Shown here piece by piece: positions 8,476 through 16,760 of a DNA stretch of 64,000 nucleotides. Under the pieces are notes generated by a model. The model ran no database searches. It was given only the letters and a program-made list of their open reading frames with translations, and was not told the DNA's origin. Within the stretch, counting starts at the first letter, position 1, and each line of letters starts with the position of its first letter. The translations under genes and the position numbers were made by a program. Origin of the DNA: Flavobacterium sp. YJ01 (GTDB lineage: Bacteria > Bacteroidota > Bacteroidia > Flavobacteriales > Flavobacteriaceae); NCBI RefSeq assembly GCF_029320955.1, contig NZ_CP119757.1, forward strand, positions 2,418,001-2,482,000, written 5' to 3'.

Positions 8476-9684
8476 ATGTATCATAAAGCTATAAATATCA
8501 AACACTCAAGTAAAATTATTCTTTTACTTCTATTAAGCTTATTGATTAATAGTTGTACAGAAGCTTATAATTTACAAACCAATACATACGAAGAAGCAAT
8601 TGTTATTGAAGCAACTTTAACAAACGAACTTAAAAAACAAGAAATTAAGATTACTAAAACTGCACGATTCGAAGACGAAGGGCCAACTACAGAAACTGGC
8701 GCAACGGTTATTGTAAAAGACAATCTTAATAACGAGTATGCTTTTACAGAACAATCTGGCGTATATGTTTCACAATCAGAATTCGAAGTTATTTCTGGAA
8801 GACAATATCGTTTGGAAATAAAAACCAAAGACGGAAAAGTTTACGAATCGTCTAGCGAAACCTTAACTACAGCAACTCCTATTGCAGATATTATTCCTAC
8901 AGCTGTTACAAAAGAAAAAGAAGGATTGGGCGTTCAAATTAATGTAAATAGTTATGATCCAACGGGAACTTCAAAATATTACAGATACGAATATGAAGAA
9001 ACTTATAAAATCGTAGCCCCAAAATGGTCTTCTGAAAGAGCTGTCGTTACTGGACCTCAAAGAATAACAGTTGAGGAAGACAATGATCCGAACAAAAAAG
9101 TTTGTTATGCAACAAAAAAGTCAACAGACATAATCATTACAAATACAAACAATTTAGCCGAAGACCGTGTAAATTTTCCTGTTCGCTTTATTAGAGAAGA
9201 TGATTACATTATTGCACAGAGATATAGCATTTTGGTAAAACAATATGTAGAAAATCAGGAAGCTTACACTTTTCATAAAATCTTAAGAGAAATGTCGACT
9301 TCTTCTAGTGCATTGTCTCCAAAACAGCCAGGTGTTATTTCTGGAAATATTAGATGTACCAGTAATGTTGACGTAAAAGTTATAGGATATTTTGATGTGG
9401 CAACAGTTTCGTCTAAAAGAATCTTTTTTAATTACACCGATTTATTTCCTCCAACCAATACTCCGGCTTATTTGAATCCTTGCGAAAATGTTTCATTTAG
9501 ATTCTGTTTTCAATCTAATGCAAATCCTCCTTGCGATGGACCTCTTTTAATTTCTGCTATACAAAACAACGCCCTTACCTATGTGGCCGGCGCGGGATCA
9601 GCAACCTATACAATGGTAGATGCTGCTTGCGGAGATTGTACAACATTTGCGTCTAACATAATACCTTCATTTTGGAAAGATTAA
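8476..9684 (+). CDS. DUF4249 family lipoprotein
   Basis: 402 residues. A lipoprotein signal ends at LLINSC (Cys27), placing the protein in the outer membrane or facing the periplasm. The N-terminal half has the DUF4249 pattern: an opening strand YEEAIVIEATLTNEL, then TGATVIVKD and GVYVSQSEFEVISGRQYRLEI, an Ig-like fold. The C-terminal part contains several cysteines (FRFCFQ, NPPCDG, DAACGDC) that could be in disulfides. DUF4249 genes habitually sit beside STN-type TonB-dependent receptors in Bacteroidota, so it probably serves as an accessory binding subunit; ligand unknown. The stop codon overlaps the next gene by 13 bases. Confidence 0.82.
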   Translation: MYHKAINIKHSSKIILLLLLSLLINSCTEAYNLQTNTYEEAIVIEATLTNELKKQEIKITKTARFEDEGPTTETGATVIVKDNLNNEYAFTEQSGVYVSQSEFEVISGRQYRLEIKTKDGKVYESSSETLTTATPIADIIPTAVTKEKEGLGVQINVNSYDPTGTSKYYRYEYEETYKIVAPKWSSERAVVTGPQRITVEEDNDPNKKVCYATKKSTDIIITNTNNLAEDRVNFPVRFIREDDYIIAQRYSILVKQYVENQEAYTFHKILREMSTSSSALSPKQPGVISGNIRCTSNVDVKVIGYFDVATVSSKRIFFNYTDLFPPTNTPAYLNPCENVSFRFCFQSNANPPCDGPLLISAIQNNALTYVAGAGSATYTMVDAACGDCTTFASNIIPSFWKD

Positions 9685-11420
9685 AACACATTTTACTATT
9701 GATATTACTTGTCAATACCAGACAAATCGTCGCTCAACAAGAGGTTTCTTTAAATGAAACTTTATTTATCCATGCAAATGCCACAACATTTGTTTCTGGA
9801 GAAACTTTGTTGTATAAAATCTATTGTCTTAAAAGTACCGATAAAACGCCAAGTGCAATTAGCAAAATCGCTTATGTGGAACTTGTAGACAACAACAGCA
9901 ATGTTGTTTTCAAAAACAAACTACGTTTAGACAATAGTACTGCGGCGGGAGACTATTTTATTCCTACCACAATAAAAACAGGAAATTACAAACTTGTAGG
10001 ATACACAACTTGGACATTAAATTCGTCTGTTTCAAAAATTTTTCAAACCGACATTAAGATCATAAATCCTTATGAAGTTAATGAAGCTAATGCCGCAAAA
10101 GACAAAAATACGTCAACCAATTCTACTTCAGAAAAAGCAATTGTTTTGACAGCATTGCCTCTCAATAAAGAAGAAATAAAGGATAATAACTTTAAAATTA
10201 ACCTAGACAAAAAAAGCTTTACAAATCGAGAAAAAGTTGTTTTAGAAATTGTTTCTGCAAATTCAACACCAGAAAAAGGAAACTATTCTCTTTCTGTTAG
10301 AAAAATAGATAATTTGCCGATTACAAAACAGCTAACTGCTAGTGAATTTTATAAAACCGCTGGTTCTATTGAAACTTTGCAAACAAAAGAAAAGACAATT
10401 CTTCCAGAACTTCGCGGAGAAATGATTTCAGGCAGGATTATTCCTAAAGACAATTCAACAAGCGTTCAAAATATCAACGTAGCATTGTCGCTAACAGGAA
10501 AATCATTTGCTTTTAAAGTAGTAAAAACAGATCAAAACGGACATTTCATTTTCAATTTAGACAAAAATTATGTTGGCAATGAAACTGTTTTACAAGTTTT
10601 AGGAGAGCAAAAAGAAGCTTTTACGATAGAATTGGACAAAATGAATGAACCAGAATATAGTAAACTATCTTTTCAGCCTAATTTTAGATTGCCAGTTGAA
10701 TTTAAAGAAACATTACTGGAAAGATCAATTGCAAGTCAAATTGAAAACGCTTACTATTTAAATAAAACCGATAGCATAGTAAAGCCAGAAAAAATCGATC
10801 CGTTTTATGCTCCGCTTTCAAAAGAATACAATCTTAACGACTTTACCAGATTTCCTACTTTAAAAGAAACCATCGTCGAAATAGCAACCGCTGCTTCTTA
10901 TAAACAAAACGGAAACAATTACAGCTTACACGTAGTTGATTACACCACAAAATTTCAGTCGCCAGAACCAGCACTTGTTATTGTTGACGGCTTGCTTTTG
11001 CAAAATGTAAACGAACTTTTTACGTATAATATGAACAATGTACGCAGCATTAACATCCTAACAGGAGGATATTATGTCGGGCCAAAAGTTTTTAACGGAA
11101 TAATAAGTATTATTACCGAAGAAGGTAATTACAGCAGTCCGCAAAAAGAAAATTACATTTTAAAACCAGCTCTTCTAAGACCTTCACTAAAAAAATCGTA
11201 TCATCAAACAGATTACAGTGAAGGCAATAAATACGAACGAATTCCAGATTTCAGGAGTCAGCTGTTATGGAATCCAGAAGTGGATTTGAACAACGGAAAA
11301 GCTATCACTTTTTTCACTTCTGATCTTCCTGGAACATACGAAATAAACATCGAAGGCTTTACCGAAAAAGGAAATCCCGTTTCGATTAAAGATTTTATTG
11401 AAGTAAAAGAACTTCAATAA
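9672..11420 (+). CDS. Secreted macroglobulin-like protein with receptor-plug-like segment
   Basis: 582 residues. The frame starts with TTG at 9672, inside the end of the DUF4249 gene (13-base overlap), which suggests translational coupling; no ATG is available near the signal peptide (HILLLILLVNTRQIVAQ). The N-terminal 120 residues (LFIHANATTFVSGETLLYK) resemble MG2-type domains of alpha-2-macroglobulin-like proteins. A central part contains a carboxypeptidase-like fold (ISGRIIPKDNSTSVQNINVAL). Near residues 436-480, IVDGLLLQNVNELF and ISIITEEG echo the plug of TonB-dependent receptors, but no barrel follows. The function is unknown; by position it works with the receptor at 5695-8472. Confidence 0.7.
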   Translation: MERLKHILLLILLVNTRQIVAQQEVSLNETLFIHANATTFVSGETLLYKIYCLKSTDKTPSAISKIAYVELVDNNSNVVFKNKLRLDNSTAAGDYFIPTTIKTGNYKLVGYTTWTLNSSVSKIFQTDIKIINPYEVNEANAAKDKNTSTNSTSEKAIVLTALPLNKEEIKDNNFKINLDKKSFTNREKVVLEIVSANSTPEKGNYSLSVRKIDNLPITKQLTASEFYKTAGSIETLQTKEKTILPELRGEMISGRIIPKDNSTSVQNINVALSLTGKSFAFKVVKTDQNGHFIFNLDKNYVGNETVLQVLGEQKEAFTIELDKMNEPEYSKLSFQPNFRLPVEFKETLLERSIASQIENAYYLNKTDSIVKPEKIDPFYAPLSKEYNLNDFTRFPTLKETIVEIATAASYKQNGNNYSLHVVDYTTKFQSPEPALVIVDGLLLQNVNELFTYNMNNVRSINILTGGYYVGPKVFNGIISIITEEGNYSSPQKENYILKPALLRPSLKKSYHQTDYSEGNKYERIPDFRSQLLWNPEVDLNNGKAITFFTSDLPGTYEINIEGFTEKGNPVSIKDFIEVKELQ

Positions 11421-11446
11421 ATTAAAATTCAAAATAATTACCTCTA

Positions 11447-11485
11447 AAAACTCCACTGTTTCAATGCTTTGGAGTTTTTTTTATT
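11447..11485 (+). terminator. Terminator of the outer-membrane operon
   Basis: AAAAACTCCA (11447-11456) pairs with TGGAGTTTTT (11471-11480) around a 14-base loop; the downstream DNA is T-rich. Confidence 0.8.
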
Positions 11486-11569
11486 TTTTTTTTCTAATAA
11501 ATTGTAACTTTTTTGATACTACTTACGTATAACCATTTGTACACTTTAAAAAAATAGGGAGACAACAAC

Positions 11570-12433
11570 ATGAGACAACTTAAAATCACCAAGCAGGTAA
11601 CTAATCGTGAAACTGCATCGTTAGATAAATATCTACAAGAAATTGGAAAAGTTGACCTAATTACCGCTGATGAAGAGGTAGAATTAGCACAAAGAATAAA
11701 GGCTGGTGATCAAAGAGCTTTAGAAAAACTAACAAAAGCCAACCTACGTTTCGTAGTATCTGTGGCTAAACAATATCAAAATCAAGGATTAACTCTTCCG
11801 GATTTAATTAATGAAGGAAACTTAGGTTTAATTAAAGCGGCACAACGTTTTGATGAAACTCGTGGTTTTAAATTCATTTCTTACGCTGTATGGTGGATTC
11901 GTCAATCGATTCTTCAAGCTTTGGCTGAACAATCTCGTATTGTACGTTTACCATTAAACAAAATTGGTTCTATCAATAAAATCAACAAAATGTACGCTTT
12001 ATTAGAGCAATCTAACGAGCGTCCGCCTTCTGCTGAGGAAATTGCAAAAGAACTTGACATGACTGTAAACGACGTAAAAGAGTCTATGAAAAACTCTGGA
12101 CGTCACCTATCTATGGATGCACCTCTTGTTGAAGGAGAAGATTCTAACCTTTATGACGTATTACGTTCTGGAGAATCTCCAAATCCTGATAGAGAATTAA
12201 TTCACGAATCTCTTCGTACTGAAATCGAGCGTTCTTTAGAAACATTAACTCCAAGAGAGGCAGATGTAGTACGTTTGTATTTTGGTCTTGGCGATCAGCA
12301 CCCAATGACTCTTGAAGAAATTGGAGAAACTTTCGACCTAACTCGTGAGCGTGTTCGTCAGATTAAAGAAAAAGCAATCCGTAGATTGAAACACACTTCT
12401 AGAAGTAAAATCCTTAAAACTTATTTAGGATAA
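11570..12433 (+). CDS. rpoD: Primary sigma factor RpoD/SigA
   Basis: 287 residues, the usual short form of Bacteroidota primary sigma factor, which lacks region 1.1. Region 1.2 is at about 14-45 ([17 protein letters not shown]). Region 2 is at about 55-125 ([44 protein letters not shown]), region 3 follows, and region 4 ends with [17 protein letters not shown]. It directs RNA polymerase to promoters that in this phylum have the form TTTG...TAnnTTTG, and such sites recur throughout this window. The ATG at 11570 is preceded by GGGAGACAAC. It is monocistronic, with a terminator at 12554-12580. Confidence 0.97.
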   Translation: MRQLKITKQVTNRETASLDKYLQEIGKVDLITADEEVELAQRIKAGDQRALEKLTKANLRFVVSVAKQYQNQGLTLPDLINEGNLGLIKAAQRFDETRGFKFISYAVWWIRQSILQALAEQSRIVRLPLNKIGSINKINKMYALLEQSNERPPSAEEIAKELDMTVNDVKESMKNSGRHLSMDAPLVEGEDSNLYDVLRSGESPNPDRELIHESLRTEIERSLETLTPREADVVRLYFGLGDQHPMTLEEIGETFDLTRERVRQIKEKAIRRLKHTSRSKILKTYLG

Positions 12434-12442
12434 ACAATATTT

Positions 12443-12502
12443 GTTTCAGGTTTAAAGTTTCAGGTTGCTTCGTGTAACTTGAAACATGAAACATGAAACC
12501 TT
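12443..12502. repeat. Imperfect inverted repeat of TTTCAGG/GAAACATG units
   Basis: Short units TTTCAGGTTTAAAGTTTCAGG on the left face (shown here as TTTCAGG and AAGTTTCAGG) and ACTTGAAACATGAAACATG on the right. The arms are imperfectly complementary and can fold around TGCTTCGTGT. It lies between rpoD and its terminator and resembles dispersed flavobacterial intergenic repeats. Confidence 0.5.
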
Positions 12503-12553
12503 TGTAAAGCAAACAACAGTTTGATTGACTGTTCGTTTTTTGATTGATGATTG

Positions 12554-12587
12554 AAACTCCGGCTGATTACCGGAGTTTTTTATTTTT
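12554..12587 (+). terminator. rpoD terminator
   Basis: AAACTCCGG (12554-12562) pairs with CCGGAGTTT (12570-12578) around a 7-base loop, followed by a T-rich tract. Confidence 0.88.
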
Positions 12588-12626
12588 AGCCGAAAAGTTT
12601 TTTAATATATAGCGCATAATTTTTTT

Positions 12627-12785
12627 AACGCAAAGAACACAAAGGACTACGCAAAGTTCGCTAAGTTTTTGTTGTTAATTTTAAAAGCATACAGAGAACA
12701 CAAAGCTTTGAGAACTTCATTTTCTTAATTAATTTCAAACAAAAACTTAGCGAACTTTGCGTAAAATCTTAGCGCTCTTTGCGTT
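12627..12785. repeat. Long inverted repeat of the GCAAAG family
   Basis: A perfect 25-base inverted repeat (12649-12673 with 12738-12762; arm core GCAAAGTTCGCTAAG) is flanked by a second, imperfect pair (12627-12644 with 12768-12785, 15 of 18 matching). The 64-base centre is AT-rich. Related GCAAAG/TTCGC words recur near 38729-38775 and 63072-63100, so this is a dispersed intergenic family. Its right end reaches past an in-frame TTG at 12779, which argues against any start there for rpe. Confidence 0.75.
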
Positions 12786-12813
12786 TAAATTTCTGCACAC
12801 AGCATAAAAAAAT

Positions 12814-12821
12814 TATCTTTG
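12814..12821 (+). promoter_or_regulatory. rpe promoter -7 element
   Basis: TATCTTTG matches TAnnTTTG; the expected start lies about 18 bases before the ATG at 12845. The upstream element is weak (TTTC near 12790). Confidence 0.5.
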
Positions 12822-12844
12822 TAAAAACAACACATAACTACATA

Positions 12845-13507
12845 ATGAAAAACACATTTATAGCTCCTTCAGTTCTTGCAGCAGATTTTGCCAATTTACA
12901 ACGCGATGTCGAAATGATTAACAACAGTCAAGCTGATTGGTTTCATATCGATATTATGGATGGAGTTTTTGTACCTAACATCTCTTTTGGAATGCCTGTT
13001 TTAGAAGCAATTTCAAAACACGCAAAAAAATATATCGATGTACATTTAATGATTATTGATCCAGATCGATATATTAAAACTTTTGCAGATTTAGGAGCAA
13101 ATGGATTAACTGTGCATTATGAAGCTTGTACACATTTACACAGAACACTTCAAGCAATAAAAGCAGAAGGAATGAAAGCCGGAGTAGCAATGAATCCGCA
13201 TACAAATGTTGATTTATTAGAAGATGTTATAAACGATATCGACGTGGTTTGCATCATGAGCGTCAATCCTGGATTTGGCGGACAATCATTTATTGAAAAC
13301 ACTTACGACAAAGTCAAAAAACTAAAAGCATTAATTACACGTAAAAATGCGTCAACATTAATTGAAATTGACGGCGGCGTAACAAGCAAAAATGCCAAAC
13401 AACTAGTAGAAGCTGGTGCAGATGTTTTAGTTGCTGGAAGCTTTGTTTTTAGAGCTGAAAATCCAACAGAAACTATTGCAGATTTAAAAGTCCTTACTAC
13501 TTTTTAA
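12845..13507 (+). CDS. rpe: Ribulose-phosphate 3-epimerase
   Basis: 220 residues from the ATG at 12845. It interconverts ribulose 5-phosphate and xylulose 5-phosphate in the pentose phosphate pathway. Family motifs are intact: APSVLAADFANL, WFHIDIMDGVFVPNISFG (metal and catalytic Asp), DVHLMI, MSVNPGFGGQSF, and LIEIDGGV before the phosphate-binding end VAGSFVF. The frame remains open upstream to a TTG at 12779, but that extension lies inside the inverted repeat and upstream of the TATCTTTG promoter element, so I reject it. The last 24 bases overlap the convergent nuclease gene. Confidence 0.95.
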   Translation: MKNTFIAPSVLAADFANLQRDVEMINNSQADWFHIDIMDGVFVPNISFGMPVLEAISKHAKKYIDVHLMIIDPDRYIKTFADLGANGLTVHYEACTHLHRTLQAIKAEGMKAGVAMNPHTNVDLLEDVINDIDVVCIMSVNPGFGGQSFIENTYDKVKKLKALITRKNASTLIEIDGGVTSKNAKQLVEAGADVLVAGSFVFRAENPTETIADLKVLTTF

Positions 13508-14269
13508 ATTTTTAAGATTCGGAAAGAAATCAATTCCAGTCATTTTTTCTAAAGTCTCAATCGGAACTACAAAATCGTAAATAGATTTGTCGCTTTTCTC
13601 ATTTGGAACCAAAAATGCAATTGCCTTGTGCTCTTTTCCAGATTTTGCCAAAACAATTTTATAAAAATATTTAGGAACAGCGACTTCTTCTGTTCCTATT
13701 TTTTTATCTGAATCTTTTGCAATTCCACCTGTTACAACGTAAATGTCATTATATTTTCCAGCCCAATAACGTGTCTTCTGCTCTATCCTATTCCAGATTC
13801 CAGCATTAAATTCTTTTTTCTGAGGAGAAATATTCGAAGTGTAAAAAGTATCATTATAAGCCTCTTTACTAAATTCCATATCTCCAGCAGGACAAAGATG
13901 ACCTTTATCATAACCTGATTTTTTATAATTTCTCCAATCAGCAGAACCTGTAGTTACTTTTGGATCTTCTATAAAATAAGGCCTTTTAAAATCGTTGTTT
14001 TTCAAATATTCCTTTTTCAATTCGTATGCAACCCATTCGGCTTGTTCGAATTTTTCATTATATGAAAGCGTATAATATTTATGTTTCACAATTTGTTTTG
14101 TGGTAGAAGTTGGAAGATAAGCAACCGTATACAAAGAATCGTTCGCACTCGTATTTCCTTTAAACGAAACAACTTCTCCTTTGGTAATATCTTCATCACT
14201 TTTTACGATTTCTTTTTTACAAGACGTTAATGCAAAGCTCAACAATATCAGACTAAAACAAACTTTCAT
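13484..14269 (-). CDS. DNA/RNA non-specific endonuclease, lipoprotein
   Basis: 261 residues from the ATG at 14269. The N-terminus is a lipoprotein signal ending at FALTSC (Cys17). The catalytic motif of the beta-beta-alpha-metal nuclease family (DRGH) appears as DKGHLCPAGD near residue 121, followed by the metal-binding Asn region NISPQKKEFNAGIWNRIE and VVTGG. Such enzymes cut DNA and RNA without sequence specificity, here probably for nucleotide scavenging at the cell surface or periplasm. The frame continues upstream to 14311, but that extension crosses a strong hairpin terminator, so the shorter form fits and exposes the signal peptide. Its 3' end overlaps the 3' end of rpe by 24 bases. 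Confidence 0.9.
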   Translation of the reverse strand: MKVCFSLILLSFALTSCKKEIVKSDEDITKGEVVSFKGNTSANDSLYTVAYLPTSTTKQIVKHKYYTLSYNEKFEQAEWVAYELKKEYLKNNDFKRPYFIEDPKVTTGSADWRNYKKSGYDKGHLCPAGDMEFSKEAYNDTFYTSNISPQKKEFNAGIWNRIEQKTRYWAGKYNDIYVVTGGIAKDSDKKIGTEEVAVPKYFYKIVLAKSGKEHKAIAFLVPNEKSDKSIYDFVVPIETLEKMTGIDFFPNLKNLKSSKDF

Positions 14270-14298
14270 AATACTATTTTTAGAAGTTAAACATACAA

Positions 14299-14336
14299 AA
14301 AAACGCTCCATAAATTAAAATTTATAGAGCGTTTTT
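14299..14336 (-). terminator. Terminator of the Prc protease gene
   Basis: AAAAACGCTC (14299-14308) pairs with GAGCGTTTTT (14327-14336), and inside it ATAAATT pairs with AATTTAT across a 2-base loop. A T run follows on the minus strand. The structure lies between the protease stop and the nuclease ATG. Confidence 0.88.
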
Positions 14337-14360
14337 AAACAAATTAAATTCTTTTTGAAT

Positions 14361-16547
14361 TTAAGACTTCACTAGTTTATCCTTTTTCATTTTAGGAGAA
14401 ACAACGTTATTTTTTACCAATCCTTTTGTTTGCAAATCATCCAAAACATTTAAAGCTTCTTCAACATAAACGTCTTTAGATAAAGCTTGATGCCAAGCAT
14501 CTCTTTTTTCTTTTAAAGCTGCGTCATTAGCAGTTTCAGCGTCTTCGTACGGAAGAGATTTAAAAATTAAGCTGTTTTTATAATCAGAAATTGGTTTGTA
14601 TTTTTTTCCTTCGTTTTCAACTTGTTCTTGAGTTTCTTTAAAACTCTTAATATTCAAGCTGTATGTGTTTTCTTTATTCTTAACATCAATCCATTTTGCA
14701 TTATCTTCAATCAATTTGAATTGAGCATTTTGAGCAATTCTATTTTTACTGTTTAAAATAGCTTTATTGAAATTTTCGCTAGAAGTCCAAGTTGTGTAAT
14801 CTGCTGGATCAATTTTATCCCAAGGCATTGCATTATCAATATCTCTTTCTCCCATTTTTAGGTAAGCGTAACGATCTGGCATTACCACATCACTATGAAC
14901 ACCTTCTAATTGAGTTGAACCTCCATTAATTCTGTAGAATTTTTGACCTGTAATTTTCAAAGCTCCAAGATCTCCATAGTTTGCATTTCGTACAAACTGA
15001 TTTAAATCTAATACGTTTTGAACAGTTCCTTTACCGTAAGTTTGTTTACTTCCGATAATAATTCCACGTTTATAATCTTGAATTGCAGCAGCTAAAATTT
15101 CAGATGCCGAAGCAGAGAAACTGTTTACCATAATTACTAACGGACCATCCCATTCGATTTTTTTATCTTTATCGTATAAAACTTCTTTCTTTTTACCTGC
15201 AGATTTTACCTGTACAATTGGTCCTTCTTCGATAAATAAACCAGCAATATCAACTACTGTAGAAAGAGATCCTCCACCGTCATCACGAACGTCCAAAACA
15301 ATTCCGTTAACGTTTTCTTTTTTCAATCTTTCTACTTCAAGCGCAATATCTTTTCCTGCATCACGTCCGTCTTTATTTTCAAAATCGATATAGAATTTAG
15401 GAAGATAAATTACACCATATTTTAAACCGTTTTTCTCTACAATACTAGATTTAGCATACGTTTCTTCAATTTCCACAACATCACGAATAATAGAAATTAC
15501 TTTGATAGAACCGTCAACTTTTTTAACTGTCAGTTTAACTTCTGTTCCTTTATGACCTTTAATTTTCTTTACAACATCATCCAGACGCATTCCAACAACA
15601 TCAACTGGCTCCTCATTTCCTTGAGCAACTTTCAAGATTAAATCTCCAGCTTCTAGTTGTTTTCCTTTCCAAGCAGGACCTCCAGAAATCAATTCATCAA
15701 TTTGAGTGAAATCATTTTTCTTAGTCAAACGAGCTCCAATACCTTCCAATTTACCACTGATATTTACATCAAAACGATCTTTTTCTTCAGGAGCAAAATA
15801 GCTTGTATGTGGATCAAAACGAGCCATAATTGAATTCAAATACACAGAAAACCAATATTCTCTATTTAAATCTTTAATAACACTGAAGTTGTCATCTAAA
15901 GATTTTAAAGAACTCTCGCGTGTTTCTTTTTCTAAAGCATCAAAAGTTTTCTCTTTGTATCCAGGATCTTTTTTCTTCTTTTCCTCTTCAATTTTTTGTT
16001 TTGTCACCAATGAAGAAAGAGTCGACAATTTAATTTGTTTTCTCCATCTTTCATTAATTTCCGCTAAGTTTTTTGCATATGGAATGTTCTCGTAATCAGC
16101 GTTAAAAGTCTCATCAACATTATAATTAAAAGGCTGAGCCAAAATTGTTTTATAACGTTTTTTGCTTTCTTCCATACGTTTCATCAACCTTGTATAAGTA
16201 AGATTGAAGAAAGTGATATCTTTATTCAAAAATTGATCGTCAAGCATTAATTCATATTGCTTAAATTCGTCAATATCAGATTGAAGAAAGAATCTTTTTG
16301 AAGGATCTAACGCATCAATATAGTCTTTAAAAATACCTTTCGAAAATTCATCATTTATTTCTGCTGGACTGTAGTGTCCTTTTTCAATAACAAATGCTAA
16401 TAATTCTAAAAGTGTTTTATCTCTGTTCGGATCCGGATCAATTGTCCTATCGGCATTCATCTTAAAAGCGAATAATGTCAGCGACAAGCACAACACGGCT
16501 ATAATTATCTTATAATTTCTTTTCATAAACTTTATAATAGCATTCAT
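14361..16547 (-). CDS. prc: Carboxy-terminal processing (tail-specific) protease
   Basis: 728 residues from an ATG at 16547; an alternative ATG at 16526 would begin MKRNYKIII directly before the hydrophobic signal segment. It is a periplasmic S41 peptidase that trims proteins from their C-termini. The order is: N-terminal helical domain (about 35-230), PDZ domain (about 240-335, GIGARLTKK, AGDLILKVAQ), S41 core (about 345-560) with the serine in NSFSASASEILAAA near residue 480 and the lysine in GSKQTYGKGTVQ, then the C-terminal DUF3340-type extension. Size matches Prc/Tsp rather than the shorter CtpA forms. It has its own terminator. Confidence 0.93.
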   Translation of the reverse strand: MNAIIKFMKRNYKIIIAVLCLSLTLFAFKMNADRTIDPDPNRDKTLLELLAFVIEKGHYSPAEINDEFSKGIFKDYIDALDPSKRFFLQSDIDEFKQYELMLDDQFLNKDITFFNLTYTRLMKRMEESKKRYKTILAQPFNYNVDETFNADYENIPYAKNLAEINERWRKQIKLSTLSSLVTKQKIEEEKKKKDPGYKEKTFDALEKETRESSLKSLDDNFSVIKDLNREYWFSVYLNSIMARFDPHTSYFAPEEKDRFDVNISGKLEGIGARLTKKNDFTQIDELISGGPAWKGKQLEAGDLILKVAQGNEEPVDVVGMRLDDVVKKIKGHKGTEVKLTVKKVDGSIKVISIIRDVVEIEETYAKSSIVEKNGLKYGVIYLPKFYIDFENKDGRDAGKDIALEVERLKKENVNGIVLDVRDDGGGSLSTVVDIAGLFIEEGPIVQVKSAGKKKEVLYDKDKKIEWDGPLVIMVNSFSASASEILAAAIQDYKRGIIIGSKQTYGKGTVQNVLDLNQFVRNANYGDLGALKITGQKFYRINGGSTQLEGVHSDVVMPDRYAYLKMGERDIDNAMPWDKIDPADYTTWTSSENFNKAILNSKNRIAQNAQFKLIEDNAKWIDVKNKENTYSLNIKSFKETQEQVENEGKKYKPISDYKNSLIFKSLPYEDAETANDAALKEKRDAWHQALSKDVYVEEALNVLDDLQTKGLVKNNVVSPKMKKDKLVKS

Positions 16548-16706
16548 CAATTTTTTAATCTAAGTTACGTTAAAAACTATGCCACGATAGCTAACGTCAC
16601 GATAATTTTTTGTTAAAGATATAAAAATGTTTAATTCGCAAAAAAGTTCTTTAACTTAGTTGACAAATTTTACAATATTTGTGACTTATCTGGAAAGATC
16701 TGTCAC

Positions 16707-16714
16707 TACATTTG
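16707..16714 (+). promoter_or_regulatory. surE promoter -7 element
   Basis: TACATTTG matches TAnnTTTG, about 46 bases before the surE ATG; TTTG at 16678-16681 is the nearest upstream element, with a long 25-base spacer. Confidence 0.45.
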
Positions 16715-16760
16715 TTTTTAAAATCTTACAATTGTTAAAATTACACATAATATTCATAAA

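Noticed and set aside
11570..12433. RpoD as an N-terminally truncated sigma factor
   Set aside because: Absence of region 1.1 and a length near 287 residues are normal for Bacteroidota primary sigma factors.
14269..14311. Upstream extension of the nuclease to 14311
   Set aside because: It would cross a strong terminator hairpin and bury the lipoprotein signal.
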